DNA of 64,000 bases from Gammaproteobacteria bacterium (GTDB taxonomy: Bacteria > Pseudomonadota > Gammaproteobacteria > SZUA-152), in assembly GCA_021647705.1 (NCBI GenBank), contig JAKIUF010000003.1, forward strand, positions 62,001-126,000. The letters run 5' to 3'. A model generated the notes under the pieces. It saw only the letters and a list, made by a program, of their open reading frames with translations, searched no databases and was not told the DNA's origin. This document shows positions 58,521 to 64,000 of the stretch, in pieces (positions within the stretch are counted from its first letter, which is position 1; each line of letters opens with the position of its first letter). The translations under genes and the position numbers were made by a program.

Positions 58521-59903
58521 ATGTCTGTTGATTTATCACTTAGCGTTGTAGTGCTGGCCGCCGGTCAGGGTACACGCATGAAATCCACCTTACCCAAAGT
58601 CTTGCACTGTATTGCAGGTCGGCCATTGGTGGAACACGTCATCACCGATGCGCAGGAGCTGGGTGCGACGGATATTCATATTGTATTTGGTCATGGTGGT
58701 GAGCAGGTACAACAAGCCTTGTCATCTTATGACCTCAACTGGGTGGAACAAACAAAACAACTGGGTACTGGCCACGCTGTCGAACAGGCGCTGCCTGCCA
58801 TTCCCGATGATCATCTGGTGTTGCTGTTATACGGCGATGTACCACTGATTACTGTACAGACCCTGCAACGACTTATTGCTGCTACGGAGGGTAATGCCCT
58901 GGCTCTGCTGACGGCGAAACTGGCCGATCCTACCGGTTATGGCCGCATCGTGCGTGATGCTGCGGGAAAAGTGCAATGTATTGTCGAGCAAAAAGATGCC
59001 AGTACAGATCAACTGTCCATCGATGAAATCAATACAGGCATGTTGGCGGTAAAAGCGGACAGGCTGAAAAAATGGATTGCCGCACTGGATAACAACAATG
59101 CCCAGGGCGAGTTTTATTTGACGGATATTGTTGGTTTTGCCGTGGCGGATGGTGTTGTTATCAACACTGCAAACCCGGATGAAATTTGTGAAATTGAAGG
59201 CGTGAACAACAAACGCCAACTGGCTGAATTGGAGCGGGCTTATCAACTACGGCAGGCACGACAACTGATGGAGGCTGGCTTGACCTTGCGAGACCCCGCT
59301 CGTTTCGATTTGCGCGGCGAACTTATTATTGGCCGGGATGTTGAAATTGATATCAATGTGCTTATCGAAGGTCGAGTGGAACTGGCGGATGGCGTACAGG
59401 TTGGCCCTAACGTGATACTGAAAAATGTCAGCATCGGTGCAGGCACACAAATACATGCCAACAGCCTGTTGGAAGAAAGTATCACGGGTACACAGTGCGA
59501 TATTGGCCCCTATGCTCGCTTGCGACCGCAGACAAATCTGGCGAATAAAGTAAAAGTGGGTAATTTTGTCGAAATCAAAAAATCCAACATCGCCGATGGC
59601 AGTAAAATAAACCATCTGAGTTATGTAGGCGACACGACGATGGGTAACGATGTGAACGTGGGCGCAGGTACGATTACCTGTAATTACGACGGAGCGAATA
59701 AGTATCAGACGATTATTGGTGATAACGTATTCATCGGCTCTGACACGCAACTCGTTGCGCCTGTGGTTATCGCTGACGGAACGACTATTGGTGCAGGATC
59801 CACTATTACCAAAGATACTCCGGCGGATGCCTTAACTCTGAGTCGGGCAAAACAGGTGTCGGTAAAAAGCTGGAAAAGGCCCAAAAAAATAAAGGAAAAA
59901 TAA
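58521..59903 (+). CDS. glmU: bifunctional GlmU: N-acetylglucosamine-1-P uridyltransferase / glucosamine-1-P acetyltransferase
   Basis: 460 residues. Nucleotidyltransferase half with VVLAAGQGTRMKSTLPKVLH, QLGTGHAVEQALP and YGDVPLI, then a left-handed beta-helix acetyltransferase (NVILKNVSIGAGTQIHANSL, GPYARLRPQTNLANKVKVGN, NVGAGTITCNYDGANKYQTI). Makes UDP-GlcNAc for peptidoglycan and LPS. ATG at 58521 with AGGGAC upstream. Bracketed by two repeat copies, so it probably has its own promoter apart from the atp operon. Confidence 0.97.
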   Translation: MSVDLSLSVVVLAAGQGTRMKSTLPKVLHCIAGRPLVEHVITDAQELGATDIHIVFGHGGEQVQQALSSYDLNWVEQTKQLGTGHAVEQALPAIPDDHLVLLLYGDVPLITVQTLQRLIAATEGNALALLTAKLADPTGYGRIVRDAAGKVQCIVEQKDASTDQLSIDEINTGMLAVKADRLKKWIAALDNNNAQGEFYLTDIVGFAVADGVVINTANPDEICEIEGVNNKRQLAELERAYQLRQARQLMEAGLTLRDPARFDLRGELIIGRDVEIDINVLIEGRVELADGVQVGPNVILKNVSIGAGTQIHANSLLEESITGTQCDIGPYARLRPQTNLANKVKVGNFVEIKKSNIADGSKINHLSYVGDTTMGNDVNVGAGTITCNYDGANKYQTIIGDNVFIGSDTQLVAPVVIADGTTIGAGSTITKDTPADALTLSRAKQVSVKSWKRPKKIKEK

Positions 59904-59954
59904 AAGGAAAATTGTTCTTTCTGTTCATTATTCTGATGTAGACCTGAATAATGA

Positions 59955-60180
59955 AAATTTAACGCAAAGGTGCAAAGATGCAGAGGGCGCAAAGAGTGGG
60001 AAGATAACGAACAAAAGAGATAAAAAATCTCAAATGCTATGGACTACTGTATTCTTTTTCGTGCCTTTACGTTGAATTGTATGATGCGGTGATTCGTGGT
60101 CGAGAAACAGTTTGTTCCACTGAAAGTAAATCAGTGATTTTATTTAGTTGAATGTTTTGAGCGCTTAATTCACATTTAAG
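59955..60180 (-). repeat. copy of dispersed intergenic repeat, variant 2 (reverse)
   Basis: Runs from AATTTAACGCAAAGGTGCAA through AAAAAATCTCAAATGCTATG, TTCGTGGTCGAGAAACAG and TGATTTTATTTAGTTGAATG to GAGCGCTTAATTCACATTT. Its reverse complement follows the copy at 18170-18366. It lies between glmU and glmS; no gene is seen in the gap. Confidence 0.75.
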
Positions 60181-60267
60181 CCTGAGCAAAGACTTTTATG
60201 GCAAAATTTGTTTTTACAGAGAGCGAGACCAACCTCGTTACTTGAATCTGGAGACTGGAAATTAATC

Positions 60268-62100
60268 ATGTGTGGAATTGTGGGTGCTGTAGCAGACAGG
60301 GATGTAGTGCCAATTCTGGTGGAAGGCTTACGTCGGCTTGAATATCGTGGTTATGACTCTGCGGGTGTCGCCGTATTGGATGGTGCAAACAATCTGGACC
60401 GTGTGCGCTCCATGGGTAAGGTTGCCGCACTGGTGGAGGCAATAGACGGAAAGCTCAAGGGTAAAGTGGGCATTGCACATACCCGCTGGGCCACTCACGG
60501 TGTGCCAAGTGAAAATAATGCCCACCCTCATGTTTGCCGCAACGTTGTATCGGTCGTACATAACGGCATTATCGAAAACCATGAACAGTTGCGTGAAGCG
60601 CAAATTCAGGCAGGCCACATTTTCACCTCGGAAACCGACACGGAAGTCGTGGTTCATCAAGTCTACGACTATCACGTTGAACAAGGGAAAGATCTGCTGT
60701 CGGCAGTGCGTGCTGCTGTCGCTGATTTTGAGGGTGCGTATGCCCTGGGAGTGATCAGCGCAAAAGAAGAAGGGCGTTTGATTACCGCACGCCGGGGTAG
60801 CCCACTGGTAATAGGCGTGGGTATCGGTGAATATTTTATTGCCTCGGATGTGGCCGCATTGTTACCCGTCACACAACGATTTATCTTTTTGGAAGAAGGT
60901 GACATTGCAGACATTCGTCGCAACAGTTTGGTTATTTACAATGCCCAGGGCAACGAAGTACAGCGCCCCATCAAAGAAAGCGAACAGTCAGCTGACGCAG
61001 TAGATCGAGGTGAATACCGCCACTACATGCTCAAGGAAATTTATGAGCAACCTCAGGCCATTGCCGACACTCTGGAAGGCCGAATCAGCGGTGGACGGGT
61101 ATTGGAACAGGCTTTTGGTGCAGGGGCATCGGACATTTTTGACAAGGTGCAAGGTGTTCACATCATCGCCTGTGGTACCAGCTATCACTCGGGATTGATT
61201 GGCCGTTATTGGCTGGAATCCATTGTTGGCATCCCGTGCAGTGTTGAAGTGGCCAGTGAATTTCGTTATCGCAAACCGGTTGTACGCAATAATTCTCTCA
61301 TTGTCACCTTGTCACAGTCGGGCGAAACGGCGGACACGCTGGCCGGTTTACAAGAAGCTAAACGCCTGGGCTTTGGTCATTCCCTGTCAATCTGTAACGT
61401 GCCAGAAAGTTCGCTGGTGCGGGAGTCTGACCTCGTCTTGCTAACGCGAGCGGGCCCGGAAATCGGTGTTGCCTCCACCAAAGCGTTTACGACACAGTTG
61501 GTGGCGTTGATGTTGTTAGTGATCACCCTGGGCAGACGCAACGGCCTATCGGCAGAAAATGAAACCCGCATGGTGGGTGAGCTGGAAAAGCTGCCGGGTG
61601 AAATTGATCGGGTATTAAAACTCGACAAGCCCATCCAGGAAATTGCCCAACAGTTTGCCGACAAACACAACGCTTTATTTTTGGGGCGCGGCGCACAATA
61701 CCCCGTGGCCATGGAGGGCGCGCTCAAGCTCAAAGAGATTTCCTACATTCATGCCGAAGCCTATCCGGCAGGAGAACTGAAGCATGGCCCGCTGGCATTG
61801 GTGGATGAAAATATGCCGATTATTGCGGTGGCACCCAATAATGAATTATTGGAAAAGTTAAAATCCAACTTGCAGGAAGTGCGCGCCCGGGGCGGTGAAC
61901 TGTTGGTCTTTGCCGACATGCACTCCGAACTGCAACAGGCTGATGGCATACAGGTAGTAAATGTTGCACCCGTGGATGATGCCATGTCGCCTATCGTGTA
62001 TACCATTCCGCTGCAATTGTTGTCCTACTACGTGGCCGTACTCAAAGGCACGGATGTGGACCAACCTCGTAACCTCGCGAAATCGGTGACTGTAGAGTAA
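60268..62100 (+). CDS. glmS: glutamine-fructose-6-phosphate aminotransferase (isomerizing)
   Basis: 610 residues from ATG at 60268; Cys2 must be the N-terminal nucleophile, which fixes this start ([16 protein letters not shown]). Glutaminase half with [16 protein letters not shown] and [20 protein letters not shown]; two SIS domains ([36 protein letters not shown]), ending [12 protein letters not shown]. Makes glucosamine-6-phosphate, upstream of GlmU. No glmS ribozyme is visible. Confidence 0.98.
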   Translation: MCGIVGAVADRDVVPILVEGLRRLEYRGYDSAGVAVLDGANNLDRVRSMGKVAALVEAIDGKLKGKVGIAHTRWATHGVPSENNAHPHVCRNVVSVVHNGIIENHEQLREAQIQAGHIFTSETDTEVVVHQVYDYHVEQGKDLLSAVRAAVADFEGAYALGVISAKEEGRLITARRGSPLVIGVGIGEYFIASDVAALLPVTQRFIFLEEGDIADIRRNSLVIYNAQGNEVQRPIKESEQSADAVDRGEYRHYMLKEIYEQPQAIADTLEGRISGGRVLEQAFGAGASDIFDKVQGVHIIACGTSYHSGLIGRYWLESIVGIPCSVEVASEFRYRKPVVRNNSLIVTLSQSGETADTLAGLQEAKRLGFGHSLSICNVPESSLVRESDLVLLTRAGPEIGVASTKAFTTQLVALMLLVITLGRRNGLSAENETRMVGELEKLPGEIDRVLKLDKPIQEIAQQFADKHNALFLGRGAQYPVAMEGALKLKEISYIHAEAYPAGELKHGPLALVDENMPIIAVAPNNELLEKLKSNLQEVRARGGELLVFADMHSELQQADGIQVVNVAPVDDAMSPIVYTIPLQLLSYYVAVLKGTDVDQPRNLAKSVTVE

Positions 62101-62207
62101 AGACTGTGTATCAATGTTGTCAGTTGTGACTGGAAATAAGCGTTCGAACCTGTGTTTGCGTGGGAATATCGAAGTCTCCAGCGACCAGATAAATTATGAT
62201 GAATAAG

Positions 62208-62427
62208 TTATGTGAATAGCTGAGCTATGGTTTTCATCGGAATAAACATTCTTGTTTTACCATTGTATTTACATGATTTCTCAAACTCATATTTAAAGTA
62301 ATAATGCTCTGCATTATCGTTCAAACAATCAACGACAATTGCGTACGCCTTCATATGCACATTTATTTCCAGCAGATACTCAAGCCTCTTTATAAGGGTA
62401 ATCTTTCCTAACCCTTGATTTTGATTG
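62208..62427 (-). pseudogene. C-terminal remnant of a GNAT acetyltransferase (TacT toxin-like)
   Basis: Reading from about 62427 down to the TAA at 62210-62208, the frame gives NQGLGKITLIKRLEYLLEIN (the Q/RxxGxG/A acetyl-CoA loop region), KAYAIVVDCLNDNAEHYYFK and RMFIPMKTIAQLF. The last is the C-terminal signature of TacT-type GNAT toxins. The N-terminal half is missing and there is no proper start; an in-frame ATG would leave only 48 residues. It lies just downstream of the GFA gene in AT-rich DNA. The remaining sequence to glmS (62101-62207) holds no gene. Confidence 0.7.
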
Positions 62428-62466
62428 CTTCGTCCAGCCTCATGTTAAGGCGGGTGGCAGCTATTA

Positions 62467-62886
62467 CTATTCTCCTAGTCCAGGGGGAAGAATCTCATAT
62501 TTTGGGACATCTGCTGGAAACACTGCCCATTTGGGGGCTGATGAAGTGTAAATAGCCATTTGGGGAGAGAACTCATCGTTATTGTCCAGTGTTGACGCTG
62601 CGACAGAATAAAAATTACCGACGGTAACCTCTACACATAACGTCGCGCCACAATCACCACAGAATTGATGATTCATGTCTTTTCCAGAATCCCCAAGGCG
62701 GGTAAAGTTTGATGGCGTACCTTTGGTAAATTTGAATTTATCAACGGGTACCCATAATCCAAACCATTTATCGGAACCGGTATGTGTCTGACATTCTTTG
62801 CAATAGCAAAATGCTGAATTAATAGGTTCTCCTTCAAAACAGTATTCTATATTTCCACAACTACATTTTCCCTTATGTTTTTTCAT
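62467..62886 (-). CDS. GFA family (glutathione-dependent formaldehyde-activating enzyme-like) protein
   Basis: 139 residues. Zinc-binding Cys pattern: C8-x-C10, C27-x-C29-x2-C32 (FCYCKECQ) and C76-x2-C79 (QFCGDCGATLC), the GFA/CENP-V fold. Members bind S-hydroxymethylglutathione or related adducts, and many are of unknown function. ATG at 62886. AT-rich composition and A-rich codons differ from the housekeeping genes nearby, suggesting transfer. The stop is followed at once by the GNAT remnant. Confidence 0.9.
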   Translation of the reverse strand: MKKHKGKCSCGNIEYCFEGEPINSAFCYCKECQTHTGSDKWFGLWVPVDKFKFTKGTPSNFTRLGDSGKDMNHQFCGDCGATLCVEVTVGNFYSVAASTLDNNDEFSPQMAIYTSSAPKWAVFPADVPKYEILPPGLGE

Positions 62887-63056
62887 ATCAGCCTCAAAAT
62901 AATCTTAAAAAGTGTGTTTGGTGTTGATTTCAGGTATGAAATTAACGGTGCTTCGGGCGATGTGTCAAGCACGGTTATATATGTAATGCCGATAAAACAT
63001 CCTTTGCCAAATAATCACCATCCATGGGTTGAGAGACGGAGTATAAACCCAGCCTG

Positions 63057-63074
63057 CTGACACCCTGGTGTCAG
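63057..63074. promoter_or_regulatory. short perfect palindrome CTGACACC-CT-GGTGTCAG
   Basis: Two 8-base arms around a 2-base centre in the gap between the GFA gene and the HemN-like gene. It could be a repressor site or a small hairpin. No neighbouring regulator gene is present in the window to suggest a partner. Confidence 0.35.
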
Positions 63075-63141
63075 TATGGCTGTTTTCGATCTCATTTTTT
63101 ATGCAATGTTAGGCAATGAACCCTTTGGTTTCGAGTGCAGC

Positions 63142-63163
63142 GTGGGCACAAAAACGTGCCCAC
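63142..63163 (-). terminator. hairpin downstream of the HemN-like gene
   Basis: GTGGGCAC and GTGCCCAC flank AAAAAC, 15 bases past the stop of the minus-strand gene. The same arms occur at 23110-23132 with the loop in inverse orientation, so it is a second instance of that palindrome type. No T-run follows on the minus strand, so termination is only a guess. Confidence 0.4.
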
Positions 63164-63177
63164 TCTTGGTGTTGGGT

Positions 63178-64000
63178 TTAACCTGTGGCGGTATCGGCGA
63201 TGCGTGTGACATCCGAGAAAGGCAGGTAGTCAGGGTCAAAAAACTGGGTGGCAATTTCATCGGCAAAAAAACGACCGCGTGTGGTAAGCCATACATGGTT
63301 GTCATCTTCTGCAATCAAGTCCAGTGCTTTAAAACCGTTTATCGTATTGCCAAAGCAGTGTTCGATGGTTTCTCCCGTACGTTCGGTAAACAGTGCTTTA
63401 CTGACACGCGCATTTTTCAGCGGCAGGATAAAACAGCGCCGACGTTCGTCGTCCACGGTGCGAATTTTTCCACGATTGACAGAGACTTTTCCTTGGCGCA
63501 CTAGTTGGTAGTAGTTTTCCAGGTTGGCATCGCCGACGTTCATGGAAAATACGCCGCGTAGATTGGACCAGGATGATACGCCCACGCCGGTGACATCGGC
63601 GAGGTCGCAGGCCCAGTCGCGCAGGTAGTGGGAGATGTCCTCCGCTTTGCGGGCGAAGATGCGGGTTTGGTGTTCACCGTAGCCGTGGCGTTCTGACATC
63701 ATGATGCCAAGGTATTTCATTAGTTGAATGTCGTCGGGTTCGGGAAATTTTTCCGGTGCGCTGTTGTGTACTTTGAGGATGTTACCGTCGCGGTCTCCGT
63801 GCGGACGGATGCGTAACCGGTAAAGTTGATAACCTTCGATGTCCAGATTGACTGCGGTGAGTATGTTTTTGACCCAGTGCTCCACGGTTTGGCCGGGATA
63901 GGCGTATATCAGGTCGATAAAAATGTTTTCGATACCGGCACGGCGCATTTGTTGGATGGATTCCAGAGTGTCTGCATTGTTATGGGTGCGGCCCATGGCG
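63178..64000 (-). CDS. HemN/HemW-like radical SAM protein, C-terminal part (truncated by window end)
   Basis: At least 272 residues; the N-terminal part with the CxxxCxxC cluster is beyond 64000. GRTHNNADTLESIQQMRRAG and FIDLIYAYPGQTVEHWVKNI are the conserved core of coproporphyrinogen III oxidase-family radical SAM enzymes. The C-terminal half has a winged HemN_C-like region (INGFKALDLIAEDDNHVWLT, TRGRFFADEIATQF). SERHGYGEHQTRIFARKAED replaces the HemW YEISNFARPG motif, so it is neither HemN nor HemW proper and may belong to a side family such as HutW/ChuW. Exact function not determined. Confidence 0.8.
   Translation of the reverse strand, partial: AMGRTHNNADTLESIQQMRRAGIENIFIDLIYAYPGQTVEHWVKNILTAVNLDIEGYQLYRLRIRPHGDRDGNILKVHNSAPEKFPEPDDIQLMKYLGIMMSERHGYGEHQTRIFARKAEDISHYLRDWACDLADVTGVGVSSWSNLRGVFSMNVGDANLENYYQLVRQGKVSVNRGKIRTVDDERRRCFILPLKNARVSKALFTERTGETIEHCFGNTINGFKALDLIAEDDNHVWLTTRGRFFADEIATQFFDPDYLPFSDVTRIADTATG

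Noticed and set aside
60181-60267. glmS ribozyme in the glmS leader
   Set aside because: The leader is short and filled by the dispersed repeat; there is no pseudoknotted core, and the ribozyme is mainly Gram-positive.
63080-63120. GTTAGGC at about 63110 as an integron attC core site
   Set aside because: One exact 7-mer core without the matching partner or a foldable attC between; the nearby palindrome does not complete the site.

Overview
The window is about 64 kb of a gammaproteobacterial chromosome. The evidence is gene order. pyrB-pyrR-ruvX-yqgE-tonB-(gshB)-pilGHIJK-chpA-chpB-chpC follows the Pseudomonas-type arrangement. rhlB is divergent from trxA-rho, and mnmG-rsmG-parA-parB-atp-glmU-glmS is the block usually found near oriC. 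Moderate GC, a c subunit with Glu as ion carrier, an NhaD antiporter, a triheme cytochrome and many lipoproteins suggest a free-living, perhaps marine or sulfidic-habitat bacterium. No species can be named from sequence alone.

Layout: (1) 1-5.3 kb, minus strand: the pyr/ruvX/yqgE/tonB block. A Gx-transporter / NusG-II / ApbE redox module sits between tonB and gshB, and gshB is reduced to an internally deleted remnant. (2) 5.7-18.2 kb, plus strand: a complete Pil-Chp chemosensory operon that controls type IV pili, centred on a 2084-residue ChpA. (3) 18.5-26.5 kb, mostly minus: NhaD antiporter, SLC13/TrkA-C permease, trmB, thiG-thiS, a diguanylate cyclase, a plus-strand tRNA-Gly(CCC), and a lipoprotein-anchored methyltransferase. 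(4) 26.6-38.3 kb, plus: an EamA transporter, a three-gene ABC importer, Tas aldo/keto reductase, a lipoprotein plus a giant LVIVD propeller, a YbaK-HDOD protein and a second diguanylate cyclase. (5) 38.5-45.4 kb: rhlB / trxA-rho, two ankyrin lipoproteins around a triheme cytochrome lipoprotein, and gmhA. (6) 45.5-62.1 kb, plus: mnmG, a DUF302 gene, rsmG, parAB, atpZ-atpI-BEFHAGDC, glmU, glmS. (7) 62.1-64 kb, minus: an AT-rich accessory patch with a GNAT toxin-like remnant and a GFA-family gene, then a truncated HemN-like radical SAM gene.

Most of the window is housekeeping. The least explained material is non-coding. A dispersed intergenic repeat family has GAATTAAGCGCTAA ends and a core rich in CGCAGAG/CGCAAAGG units. 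It occurs at least eight times as full copies or fragments and brackets three separate transcription units (the ABC importer, one ankyrin gene and glmU). There is also a 231-bp MITE-like element with perfect 17-bp inverted ends, and a four-hairpin array beside thiG. I saw no CRISPR array, complete insertion sequence or phage. I did not find a clearly new multi-gene system. The best leads are the redox insertion beside the collapsed gshB, the ankyrin/cytochrome lipoprotein trio, the lipid-anchored methyltransferase and the repeat family.
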